Below are positions 1-7,397 of a stretch of 39,967 nucleotides of DNA, one piece after another. The DNA comes from UMGS1387 sp045541355 (lineage in GTDB: Bacteria > Bacillota > Clostridia > Oscillospirales > CAG-382), in contig JAZQIW010000113.1 in NCBI GenBank assembly GCA_045541355.1, positions 1 to 39,967 of the forward strand. Direction: 5' to 3'. The stretch's first letter is position 1. Each line of letters opens with the position of its first letter. The position numbers and the translations under genes were made by a program. Under the pieces are notes generated by a model. That model was not told the DNA's origin. It made no database searches and saw nothing but the letters and a program-made list of their open reading frames with translations.

Positions 1-1418
1 ACAAATCTAAGAGCAAAGAGGACAGCGATTACAGCAACCATGATGTCCTTCTTCTGGAACTTGCCTGTGAATAACTTGATAAGTGTGTAGGAGATAGCAC
101 CGAGACCGATACCGTTGGAAATAGAGTAGGTCAAGGGCATCATAACGAGAGTAACAAAGGCAGGAACGGCAGATGAGAGGTCATCCATGTCAACCTTTGA
201 GAAGTTCTTGAGCATAAGAACGCCTACATAGATAAGTGCGGGAGCAGTAGCAGCCGAGGGAATAATGCTTGCAAGGGGAGAGATGAAGAGACAGAGAGCA
301 AAGCAGATGGAAGTAACAAGAGAAGTAAGACCTGTTCTGCCGCCTTCTGCAACACCTGCAGAACATTCAACGAATGTTGTACAAGTGGAAGTACCCATTG
401 CAGCACCGCCAACAGTTGCGATAGAGTCGCAAAGCATGGACTTGTCGATCTTTATGGGGTCGCCGTTTTCATCAAGCATGTTTGCCTGAGAAGCAGCGCC
501 GTAAAGAGTTCCGAGAGTATCAAACATGTCAACAAGGCAGAATGTGATAATAAGTACAACTACGTTGAAGATAGAACCGATGTGAGCCGATGTGAGATAC
601 TTGAAACCGTCAACGAAACCGAAGAGACCGATTTCCGCAAAATCCTTGAAGGGCTGAACAACGCTTGTACCTGCAAAAGAGGGAAGCTGCCACATGAAGA
701 GGTAGTAAAGAACAGAGGAAGCAAGGATACCGAGAATTACGTTACCTTTAACCTTAAGCTTGCCGAGAACCGCGATAATAATAAAGCCGAGAAGAGCAAC
801 AAGCGCGGGAACAGCAGCCTGTCTGAACTGACCGTTCTGGATAGCACCGTGAATGTCGTTAAACTGAACAAGAGTGTACTGGTTAGCCTGAATGATTCCA
901 ACATTCTGGAAACCGATAAATGCAATAAAGAGACCGATACCTGCGGGAATTGATTTCTTTAAGCAGTCGGGCATATTCTTCGCAATATAGGTTCTTGCGC
1001 CGGTAGCAGAAAGAAGAAGGAAGAGAATACCCGAAAGGAAAATGATTGTAAGACCTGACTTGTAACCTTCAATAACGTTTACGCCTGCAAAATATGCACC
1101 TGAAACAAAGGAAGTGCAGAAGAAAGCGTTAAGACCCATACCGCAAGCCTGAGCAAAGGGAAGCTTAGCAAGGAACGCATAAAGCATTGTGCCGAGGAAA
1201 GCTGCAAGAATGGAAGCAATGAAAACAGAGTTCCAAATCTTTCCCAGTGCAGCAGCATCAGCACCAAGACCTGCAAGCCAGCCGCTCGCACCTTCAGCTG
1301 CGACCTGATTGGGATTTACAAATACGATGTACGCCATCGCAAAGAATGTTGTAAGACCGGCAGCAATTTCCGTTCTTACGCTTGTTCCGTTCTCCTTGAG
1401 TTTGAAGAACTTGTTCAT
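1..1418 (-). CDS. NCS2-type adenine/guanine/hypoxanthine permease (3' end outside window)
   Basis: A polytopic membrane protein that would import purine bases, probably by proton symport, as in the AzgA/PbuG/PbuO branch (COG2252) of the NCS2 family. About 472 residues are visible; the C-terminus runs off the left edge. The N-terminus MNKFFKLKENGTSVRTEI is followed by repeated hydrophobic segments. Family-like stretches include MPDCLKKSIPAGIGLFIAFIG, the VDMFDTLGTLYGAA segment and the Cys/Thr/Gly-rich loop with GTSTCTTFVE, which in this family line the substrate site. The start at 1418 is preceded by AAGGAGG with good spacing and by its own promoter. I looked for a purine riboswitch in the leader and found none. 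Substrate choice among adenine, guanine and hypoxanthine cannot be read from sequence. Confidence 0.88.
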   Translation of the reverse strand, partial: MNKFFKLKENGTSVRTEIAAGLTTFFAMAYIVFVNPNQVAAEGASGWLAGLGADAAALGKIWNSVFIASILAAFLGTMLYAFLAKLPFAQACGMGLNAFFCTSFVSGAYFAGVNVIEGYKSGLTIIFLSGILFLLLSATGARTYIAKNMPDCLKKSIPAGIGLFIAFIGFQNVGIIQANQYTLVQFNDIHGAIQNGQFRQAAVPALVALLGFIIIAVLGKLKVKGNVILGILASSVLYYLFMWQLPSFAGTSVVQPFKDFAEIGLFGFVDGFKYLTSAHIGSIFNVVVLIITFCLVDMFDTLGTLYGAASQANMLDENGDPIKIDKSMLCDSIATVGGAAMGTSTCTTFVECSAGVAEGGRTGLTSLVTSICFALCLFISPLASIIPSAATAPALIYVGVLMLKNFSKVDMDDLSSAVPAFVTLVMMPLTYSISNGIGLGAISYTLIKLFTGKFQKKDIMVAVIAVLFALRF

Positions 1419-1456
1419 AGAAAAACCTCCTTAAAAATATTAATTAGGATGTAATA

Positions 1457-1485
1457 ATTTTACAATATTTTTAGCTTTTAAACAA
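1457..1485 (-). promoter_or_regulatory. Sigma-A-type promoter for the purine permease
   Basis: Read on the minus strand, TTGTTT (1480-1485) and TAAAAT (1457-1462) are separated by 17 bp. The permease start lies about 40 bp downstream. The rest of the 1419-1660 intergenic stretch is AT-rich and shows no recognisable riboswitch or gene. Confidence 0.6.
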
Positions 1486-1660
1486 TAGTTTTTCGACATA
1501 TTCCTTCAAATCATCGTTTTTGACAAAATATAGGGTCTGTTTTTATAGAAAGTGCCAAATGTTGTGTTTTAAATGATGATGTTTAGAATATATAGTGATT
1601 TGATGTGTTTTGTGAAAACCGTTTTCAATAAGTAAATCTCAATTGTTAAGTAAAAGGTTA

Positions 1661-1692
1661 CAAAAGAGAAGAGCAGACATTTTTGTCTGCTC
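1661..1692 (-). terminator. Terminator of the ylxM-ffh-rpsP-khpA operon
   Basis: A perfect 9-bp stem (GAGCAGACA / TGTCTGCTC, 1671-1692) with a 4-nt loop. On the minus strand it is followed by the pyrimidine-rich TTCTCTTTTG. It lies just downstream of the khpA stop. The U-tract is interrupted, so termination may be incomplete. Confidence 0.75.
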
Positions 1693-1705
1693 AGTCTCAG
1701 GAATA

Positions 1706-1945
1706 TTACTGTTCGTTTTCCGAAATATCAACAATAACCCTTTTGCCGTTGCTGTTTGCAACAGCCTTGACAACAGTTCTGATTGCCTTTGCAATGCGTC
1801 CCTGCTTGCCGATAACCTTACCGAGATCGCTTTCATCAACCATGAGGCTGAGAACGGTGGTATCACCGTTAATTTTTTCGGTAATTTCAACCTTTTCGGG
1901 GTTGTTGACAATAGCCGTAGCTATGTCGTGAAGTACCTGCTTCAT
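1706..1945 (-). CDS. khpA: KH-domain RNA-binding protein KhpA (YlqC)
   Basis: A 79-residue single KH domain protein. The RNA-binding GxxG loop is visible as IGKQGR (about residues 45-50) within LGKVIGKQGRIAKAIR, which is diagnostic of KhpA/YlqC. In Firmicutes KhpA pairs with KhpB/Jag and binds many RNAs, affecting cell division and elongation. The start is well supported by AAAGGAGG six bases upstream. It is the last gene of the SRP operon; a terminator follows directly, so the rimM-trmD-rplS genes that often come next in Firmicutes are not here. Confidence 0.93.
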   Translation of the reverse strand: MKQVLHDIATAIVNNPEKVEITEKINGDTTVLSLMVDESDLGKVIGKQGRIAKAIRTVVKAVANSNGKRVIVDISENEQ

Positions 1946-2000
1946 AGTATGCCTCCTTTAATAGGCGGTAGGATAGGGAAGAGAACCCCTTCCTTCGTGA

Positions 2001-2243
2001 TTAAAGAATGCCGTTCTTCTTGAGGTAAGCCTTTACTGTGTCCGTAGGCTGAGCACCCTTTGCGAGCCAATCCTTAGCCTTGTCTGCATCAATCTGAACT
2101 GTTGCAGGATCTGTAAGGGGGTTGATGTAACCGATTTCTTCAATGAAACGGCCGTCTCTGGGGAAACGGGAATCTGCTACTACTACTCTGTAAAAGGGAG
2201 CCTTCTTTGCGCCCATTCTTCTAAGTCTGATCTTAACTGACAT
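2001..2243 (-). CDS. rpsP: 30S ribosomal protein bS16
   Basis: An 80-residue ribosomal protein. The N-terminus MSVKIRLRRMGAKKAPFYRV and the following VVADSRFPRDGRFIEEIGYINP are the conserved bS16 signature. It binds 16S rRNA and is needed for assembly of the small-subunit body. The ATG at 2243 was chosen over an in-frame one 15 bases upstream because GGAGG sits eight bases before it, and because the family begins M-x-V-K-I-R-L. It lies between ffh and khpA, the usual Firmicute order. Confidence 0.97.
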   Translation of the reverse strand: MSVKIRLRRMGAKKAPFYRVVVADSRFPRDGRFIEEIGYINPLTDPATVQIDADKAKDWLAKGAQPTDTVKAYLKKNGIL

Positions 2244-2277
2244 TTTAATGTCCTCCATATTAAAAATATTTTTATAT

Positions 2278-2306
2278 TATAAACGCTTTTTTCAAGCAAG
2301 TTTATA
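2278..2306 (-). other. Intercistronic stem-loop between ffh and rpsP
   Basis: On the minus strand TATAAAC (2300-2306) pairs perfectly with GTTTATA (2278-2284), with an inner GCTT/AAGC stem and a two-base bulge. It sits in the 86-bp ffh-rpsP gap, upstream of an AT-rich run and the rpsP ribosome site. It may be a processing or attenuation element setting the ffh to rpsP ratio. It lacks a clean U-tract, so I do not call it a terminator. Confidence 0.35.
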
Positions 2307-2329
2307 CTGTGGTTGTTTAAAGAACAAAT

Positions 2330-3697
2330 TTATTTACGCTTTTTCTTGTTCTTTTTTTTCATTTTCTTTGCCATCATTTTGCCGCCGAGCTTGCCGAAGG
2401 GGGAAGCACCGCTTGTAAGCTGCTTCATCATTTTTCTTGTCTGGTCAAACTGCTTCAACAGCTTGTTTACATCCTCAACCTTCATGCCCGAGCCCTGTGC
2501 AATACGCTTTTTGCGGGAAGCAGCAATAATGTCTGGTTTTTCTCGTTCTTCGGGAGTCATGGAAAGAATGATAGCCTTCATTCTGTCTATGGCTCTCTCG
2601 TCAATTTTGACATCCTTGAGAGCATCTGCCTTGACACCGGGAATCATACCGAGAAGCTGGTCAAGAGGCCCCATGCTCTGAAGCTGGTCAAACTGCTCGA
2701 GATAGTCGGTGAGGGTAAAGGTCTGCTCACGCATCTTCTTTTCAAGCTCAGCTGCCTTCTTTTCGTCAATTGCCTGCTCTGCCTTTTCAATAAGCGAGAG
2801 AACATCGCCCATGCCGAGAATTCTCGAAGCCATTCTGTCGGGATAAAAAGGCTCAATGTTGTCCATTTTTTCGCCTGTACCGATAAATTTAATGGGCTTT
2901 CCGGTAACCTGCCTTGTTGAAAGAGCTGCACCGCCTCTTGTGTCGCCGTCAAGCTTCGTTAAGATAATGCCCGTAACGTCAAGCTTTTCGTTGAAGGCTG
3001 CTGCGGCATTAACGGCATCCTGACCTGTCATGGCATCCACAACAAAGAGGATTTCCGTGGGGTTTACATCTTCTTTAATCTGAGAAAGCTCACCCATGAG
3101 CTCCTCGTCAATGTGAAGTCGTCCCGCTGTATCAAGGAAAACCATGTCGTGCCCATGCTTTTGAGCGTGAACGAGAGATTCCCTTGCAATTTTCACAGGG
3201 TCCTGACAACCGTCAATGGTGAAAACAGGAACGTCAATTGTGCTGCCGACAACCTGAAGCTGCTTGATGGCAGCAGGTCTGTACACGTCGCAGGCAACAA
3301 GTAAAGGACGCTTGCCTTGCTTTTTGTACATAAGAGCAAGCTTTCCCGTGTGGGTTGTTTTTCCCGCACCCTGAAGACCGCACATCATGATAATTGTCGG
3401 AGGCTTTGATGATATAACAAGCTTTGTGTTGACACCGCCCATAAGATTTGTAAGCTCTTCGTTTACAATCTTGACAATCTGCTGACTTGGAACAAGGCTT
3501 TCAAGAACTTCGCTGCCGACGGCACGCTCTGTTGCCACCTTGATAAAATCCTTTACAACCTTGTAGTTTACGTCAGCTTCAAGGAGTGCAAGCTTGATTT
3601 CACGCATACCTTCCTTGACGTCGGCTTCAGTAAGCTTTCCTTTGTTTTTAAAAGACTTGAACGCATTCGCAAGCCTTGTGCTTAAGCTTTCGTACAT
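2330..3697 (-). CDS. ffh: Signal recognition particle GTPase Ffh (SRP54)
   Basis: 455 residues, the usual Ffh length. The N-terminal four-helix N domain is followed by the G domain with GLQGAGKTT (about 107-115), DTAGRLH and TKLDGDTRGG. The C-terminal M domain is methionine-rich, with the Q.GSGMKVEDVNKLLKQF motif, and ends in a strongly basic lysine tail. Ffh binds SRP RNA and signal peptides of nascent membrane and secreted proteins and docks with FtsY, which is also encoded in this window (11753-12661). AGGAG lies six bases before the ATG. It is ten bases downstream of ylxM. Confidence 0.98.
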   Translation of the reverse strand: MYESLSTRLANAFKSFKNKGKLTEADVKEGMREIKLALLEADVNYKVVKDFIKVATERAVGSEVLESLVPSQQIVKIVNEELTNLMGGVNTKLVISSKPPTIIMMCGLQGAGKTTHTGKLALMYKKQGKRPLLVACDVYRPAAIKQLQVVGSTIDVPVFTIDGCQDPVKIARESLVHAQKHGHDMVFLDTAGRLHIDEELMGELSQIKEDVNPTEILFVVDAMTGQDAVNAAAAFNEKLDVTGIILTKLDGDTRGGAALSTRQVTGKPIKFIGTGEKMDNIEPFYPDRMASRILGMGDVLSLIEKAEQAIDEKKAAELEKKMREQTFTLTDYLEQFDQLQSMGPLDQLLGMIPGVKADALKDVKIDERAIDRMKAIILSMTPEEREKPDIIAASRKKRIAQGSGMKVEDVNKLLKQFDQTRKMMKQLTSGASPFGKLGGKMMAKKMKKKNKKKRK

Positions 3698-3707
3698 AGT
3701 ACTCCTA

Positions 3708-4037
3708 CTAATCGTTTATTGCCCGTAATTGCTCAATGAGAGCAGTCAGGCGGCTGTTGTTTGTTTCTTTGATTTCCGCTTCCATTTCGGAAAGTATTTT
3801 TTCTGTTATCTGCGACTTTTTGTAAAGCCCGAGAGCCTTTTCAAATTCGTAAAGCTGTGCCTCTGCGTGCTTTATCTGGTCTCTTACTCCTTGCCGTGAA
3901 ATGCCTGCATGCTCTGCTATTTCAGAAAGAGAAAAATCCTCGTTGTAGTAGTAATCAAGCGAGAGACGCTGCTTCTCGGGAAGGAGAGAAGAATATATGT
4001 CACATAAAACTGATATCTCAAGGTTTTTACTTGCCAT
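3708..4037 (-). CDS. ylxM: YlxM-family SRP-associated helix-turn-helix protein
   Basis: A 109-residue protein with a sigma-70-region-4-like helix-turn-helix: LPEKQRLSLDYYYNEDFSLSEIA leading into HAGISRQGVRDQIKHAE, then a helical C-terminus. This is the YlxM/p13 family (UPF0122), almost always encoded just upstream of ffh and reported in streptococci to stimulate SRP GTPase activity. I chose the ATG at 4037 (MASKNLEI) over an upstream in-frame start because GAGG precedes it and the upstream extension would begin at or before the promoter's -10 region. It is first in the ylxM-ffh-rpsP-khpA operon. Confidence 0.9.
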   Translation of the reverse strand: MASKNLEISVLCDIYSSLLPEKQRLSLDYYYNEDFSLSEIAEHAGISRQGVRDQIKHAEAQLYEFEKALGLYKKSQITEKILSEMEAEIKETNNSRLTALIEQLRAIND

Positions 4038-4053
4038 AGTTACCTCAATATAC

Positions 4054-4074
4054 TGTAAAGTGTTTTTCTTTACA
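4054..4074 (-). other. 5'-leader hairpin of the SRP operon
   Basis: A perfect 7-bp inverted repeat TGTAAAG / CTTTACA with a 7-nt A-rich loop lies between the -10 box and the ylxM ribosome site. It should therefore form at or near the 5' end of the transcript. 5'-terminal hairpins can stabilise mRNA; that role is inference. Confidence 0.4.
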
Positions 4075-4082
4075 CCTGAATG

Positions 4083-4111
4083 ATTATACACTAATCCTCA
4101 TTGTTTGTCAA
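4083..4111 (-). promoter_or_regulatory. Consensus sigma-A promoter of the SRP operon
   Basis: On the minus strand TTGACA (4106-4111) and TATAAT (4083-4088) are both perfect matches with 17-bp spacing. A strong constitutive promoter fits ribosomal-protein and SRP expression. Confidence 0.92.
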
Positions 4112-4144
4112 GGGCTTTTTTACATTTTTATAATTTTTCTTGCA

Positions 4145-4180
4145 TGAAAAAAGACGATGGAAATTACCATCGTCTCTTTT
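4145..4180 (-). terminator. Terminator of rpsU
   Basis: A 9-bp perfect stem (AGACGATGG at 4152-4160 with CCATCGTCT at 4167-4175) and 6-nt loop, followed on the minus strand by TTTTT. It lies 40 bases after the rpsU stop and also insulates the SRP operon promoter downstream. Confidence 0.88.
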
Positions 4181-4214
4181 GTTAAATGAATTTTGCCATA
4201 GCAAAGCTGAAGTC

Positions 4215-4391
4215 TTACTTAAACTTTCTCTTACGAGCAGCTTCGGACTTCTTCTTGCGCTTTACGCTGGGCTTTTCGTAATGCTCTCTCTTGCGGAGCT
4301 CAGTGAGTACACCGCTTCTCGCACACTGTCTCTTAAATCTTCTGAGTGCGCTGTCAAGAGATTCATTATCCTTGATTTTAACTTCTGCCAT
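4215..4391 (-). CDS. rpsU: 30S ribosomal protein bS21
   Basis: A 58-residue basic protein beginning MAEVKIKDNESLDSALRR, with the conserved RFKRQCARSGVL segment and a Lys/Arg-rich end (RKRKFK). bS21 contacts 16S rRNA near the anti-Shine-Dalgarno region and helps initiation. The start has a long purine-rich ribosome site (GGAGGGAGGGG). It stands alone between its own consensus promoter and terminator. In many Firmicutes it neighbours yqeY or dnaG instead; here it sits between leuS and ylxM. Confidence 0.96.
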   Translation of the reverse strand: MAEVKIKDNESLDSALRRFKRQCARSGVLTELRKREHYEKPSVKRKKKSEAARKRKFK

Positions 4392-4443
4392 TACTTTCCC
4401 CTCCCTCCGCTTTTGGCAAAGAGAATTTTTTTATACCTTAACT

Positions 4444-4472
4444 ATTATACATGAGTAAAAACGTAATGTCAA
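4444..4472 (-). promoter_or_regulatory. Consensus sigma-A promoter of rpsU
   Basis: TTGACA (4467-4472) and TATAAT (4444-4449) on the minus strand, both exact, spacer 17 bp. No hairpin terminator for the upstream leuS was found between 4473 and 4547, so read-through from leuS into rpsU is possible. Confidence 0.92.
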
Positions 4473-4547
4473 GAGTTATGCAAATAATTTTATGAACTTT
4501 ACGTTAATTTAAATCAATATATTGGTTAAGATGTTAAATTCTCGGGA

Positions 4548-6959
4548 TTATTTTACAACAATATTGATAAGTCTGCCGGGAACAACAATTTCTTTGACAA
4601 TTGTCTTGCCCTCAATAAGCTTTGAAAATCTTTCATCAGCCTTTACAGCAGCGAGTGCCGTGTCCTTGTCGCAGTCAGCGGGGAAGGACATTGTGCCCTT
4701 GAACTTGCCGCAAATCTGAACAGCAACCTCAACGGTTGAATCAACGGTTTTGCTTTCATCGTATTCAGGCCACTTTGCGAGACTGCAGAAGCCGTCATTG
4801 TGTAAAACCTCAGACCAAATTTCTTCAGCGAGGTGAGGTGCAAAGGGACAGAGAAGACGTGTGAATATGCTAAGCTCGTCAGTGGTAAGTGTACCTGCAT
4901 CATAAACCTCGTTGATAAGAGCCATCATTGCAGCAATAGCTGTGTTGCTCTTGAGGTTGTCGATGTCTTCGGTAACCTTTTTGATTGTTTTGTGGAAGGA
5001 GCTTTCGAGACCCTCTGTTACACCGCGGCCCTTGACCATGTCGCACATGGCGGCAAATCTGTCAAGGAATCTCTTACAGCCCTTGATGCCCTGACTTGAC
5101 CAGGGAGCAGCCTTTTCAAAGTCACCGATAAACATTTCGTAAAGACGCATGGTGTCGGCACCGTATTCGTTTATGATGTCATCGGGATTTACAACATTGC
5201 CTCTTGACTTTGACATCTTCTCGCCGTTTTCGCCTAAAATCATACCGTGGGAGGTACGCTTTGAATAGGGTTCGGGCTTTTCAAGAATACCCTCGTCATA
5301 GAGGAACTTGGACCAGAAACGTGAATAGAGAAGGTGGAGAGTTGTGTGCTCCATACCGCCGTTGTACCAGTCAACGGGCATCCAGTAGTTGAGTGCCTCC
5401 TTGGAAGCAAGTGCCTGAGAGTTGTTGGGGTCGCAGTATCTGAGGAAATACCAGCTTGAACCTGCCCACTGAGGCATGGTGTCTGTTTCTCTCTGAGCCT
5501 TGCCGCCGCATTCGGGACAGGTGCAGTTTACCCATTCATCAAGAGATGCAAGCGGGCTCTCGCCGTCGGCACCGGGCTCGTATGAGGGAACCTCGGGAAG
5601 GGTAAGGGGAAGGCTTTCTTCGGGAACAGCGACCCAACCGCACTTTTCGCAGTTGATAAGGGGAATGGGTTCACCCCAGTAACGCTGACGGGAGAATACC
5701 CAGTCACGAAGCTTGTAGTTAACCTTTTTGTGGCCCTTTGAGTTTTCAGAGAGCCATTCGGTGATCTTCTTTTTCGCTTCAGCTACTTCAAGACCGTTGA
5801 GGAAATCAGAGTTTGTAAGAACACCTGTTGCAACGTCTGTAAATGCTTCCTCCTGAACATTTCCGCCTGCAACAACTTCAATAATGGGAAGATTAAACTT
5901 CTTTGCAAAATCCCAGTCGCGGGTGTCGTGGGCAGGAACTGCCATGATAGCACCTGTACCGTAGGTAATAAGTACATAGTCTGAGATGAATATGGGAATA
6001 TCCTTTCCGTTTACGGGATTGATGGCGCGAACACCGAGAAGCTCAACACCTGTTTTTTCCTTTTTGTCGGCAAGCTCTGTTCTTTCAAAATCGCTCTTTT
6101 TTGCAGCCTCTGCCTGATAAGCCCTAACCTCATCCATGTTCTCAATCTTGTCATTCCATTTTTCGATAATGGGGTGCTCGGGAGAGATAACCATGTATGT
6201 TGCACCGAAAAGGGTGTCGGGACGTGTTGTATAAACAGTAAGCGCATCGCCGGCAGTTGTGTCAAAATCAACCTCTGCACCTTCGCTTCTGCCAATCCAG
6301 TTGGTTTGCTGAACCTTAACTCTGTCGATAAAATCAACAAGCTCAAGGTCGTCAATAAGTCTCTGCGCATATGCTGTAATTTTGAGCATCCACTGGCTCT
6401 TTTCGCGTCTTATAACTTCACTTCCGCAACGTTCGCAGACGCCGTTTACAACCTCTTCGTTTGCAAGCACGCACTTACAGCTTGTACACCAGTTAACAGC
6501 CATTTTTGACTTGTATGCAAGACCTTTTTTAAAGAGCTGAAGAAAGATCCACTGTGTCCACTTGTAGTAACCTTCGTCAGTGGTGTTGATTTCTCTTGAC
6601 CAGTCAAAGGCAAGACCGAGGGACATGAGCTGACTCTTGAATCTTGCAACATTGTTTTCTGTTACAAGCTTGGGATGAATTTTGTTCTTAATTGCATAGT
6701 TTTCGGTAGGAAGCCCAAAAGCATCCCAACCCATGGGGTAGAGAACATTGTAGCCCTGCATTCTCTTTTTACGGGTAACAATATCAAGAGCCGTATAGGA
6801 ACGGGGATGACCTACGTGAAGTCCCTGACCTGAGGGGTAGGGAAACTCTACGAGAGCATAGTATTTGGGTAATGTGTAATCGTTTTTTGCGTGGAAAGCA
6901 CCTTTCTCTTCCCAAGCCTTTTGCCACTTGCCTTCAATGGCCTTAAAATCGTACTTCAT
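4548..6959 (-). CDS. leuS: Leucyl-tRNA synthetase
   Basis: 803 residues, the bacterial LeuRS length. The class-I HIGH motif is present as PYPSGQGLHVGH (about 40-51), and KMSKS as GEKMSKSRGN (about 577-586). The insertion carrying the CP1 editing domain (TTRPDTLFGATYMVISPEH) and the NWIGRSEGAEV segment lie between them, and zinc-binding cysteine pairs occur in CTSCKCV/CERCGS and CEKCGWV/CPECGG. It charges tRNA-Leu with leucine. The start at 6959 has AAGGA upstream. It is the last gene of the yhbY-nadD-yqeK-LCP-rsfS-leuS series, a gene order characteristic of Clostridia. No T-box was seen before it. Confidence 0.98.
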   Translation of the reverse strand: MKYDFKAIEGKWQKAWEEKGAFHAKNDYTLPKYYALVEFPYPSGQGLHVGHPRSYTALDIVTRKKRMQGYNVLYPMGWDAFGLPTENYAIKNKIHPKLVTENNVARFKSQLMSLGLAFDWSREINTTDEGYYKWTQWIFLQLFKKGLAYKSKMAVNWCTSCKCVLANEEVVNGVCERCGSEVIRREKSQWMLKITAYAQRLIDDLELVDFIDRVKVQQTNWIGRSEGAEVDFDTTAGDALTVYTTRPDTLFGATYMVISPEHPIIEKWNDKIENMDEVRAYQAEAAKKSDFERTELADKKEKTGVELLGVRAINPVNGKDIPIFISDYVLITYGTGAIMAVPAHDTRDWDFAKKFNLPIIEVVAGGNVQEEAFTDVATGVLTNSDFLNGLEVAEAKKKITEWLSENSKGHKKVNYKLRDWVFSRQRYWGEPIPLINCEKCGWVAVPEESLPLTLPEVPSYEPGADGESPLASLDEWVNCTCPECGGKAQRETDTMPQWAGSSWYFLRYCDPNNSQALASKEALNYWMPVDWYNGGMEHTTLHLLYSRFWSKFLYDEGILEKPEPYSKRTSHGMILGENGEKMSKSRGNVVNPDDIINEYGADTMRLYEMFIGDFEKAAPWSSQGIKGCKRFLDRFAAMCDMVKGRGVTEGLESSFHKTIKKVTEDIDNLKSNTAIAAMMALINEVYDAGTLTTDELSIFTRLLCPFAPHLAEEIWSEVLHNDGFCSLAKWPEYDESKTVDSTVEVAVQICGKFKGTMSFPADCDKDTALAAVKADERFSKLIEGKTIVKEIVVPGRLINIVVK

Positions 6960-6998
6960 TTGTAACAGTCCTTTTTATATAAAAATATTTTAATAAAC

Positions 6999-7373
6999 TT
7001 AATCCTCGGTCATTTCAAACTCTATTTCTTCGCCTTCACTCCAAAGCTTTTCGAGATTGTAAAACTCTCTCGACTGTGGATTGAAAACGTGTACAAGCAC
7101 ACTGTCATAGTCAAGCAGAACCCATGTACCCTGACCTCTGCCTTCAACCTTTGTCGGGTCAATACCCTCAAGACCGAGCTTGTATTCTACCTCATCTGCA
7201 AGGGCATTTACCTGAGTTCTCGAGGTACCTGCCGCGATAACAAAGTAGTCAGCAATGATGGTCTGTTCGCTTACATATATAATTTTAATGTCCTTTGCCT
7301 TTTTTGAATCAAGGATTTTAGCAACCTTTATTGCTATTTCCTTTGCCTTTTTTTCGTCATGCAATGCTGCCAT
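6999..7373 (-). CDS. rsfS: Ribosome silencing factor RsfS
   Basis: 124 residues with the RsfS/Iojap pattern: AKILDSKKAKDIKIIYVSEQ, then TIIADYFVIAAGTSRTQVNAL, then a GQGTWVLLDYDSVLVHVF segment. The family binds ribosomal protein uL14 on the 50S subunit and blocks subunit joining when nutrients are scarce. Start ATG at 7373 with AGGA eight bases upstream. It lies between the LCP gene and leuS with short gaps, so it is probably cotranscribed. Confidence 0.95.
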   Translation of the reverse strand: MAALHDEKKAKEIAIKVAKILDSKKAKDIKIIYVSEQTIIADYFVIAAGTSRTQVNALADEVEYKLGLEGIDPTKVEGRGQGTWVLLDYDSVLVHVFNPQSREFYNLEKLWSEGEEIEFEMTED

Positions 7374-7397
7374 AATCAGTATCCTTTCATTGTGGGG

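Noticed and set aside
582..953. Plus-strand frame of about 123 residues
   Set aside because: It is antisense to the purine permease, whose hydrophobic pattern and family motifs are continuous across it.
1419..1660. Possible purine riboswitch upstream of the permease
   Set aside because: The conserved purine-aptamer loop sequences are absent; only AT-rich DNA and a promoter are seen.
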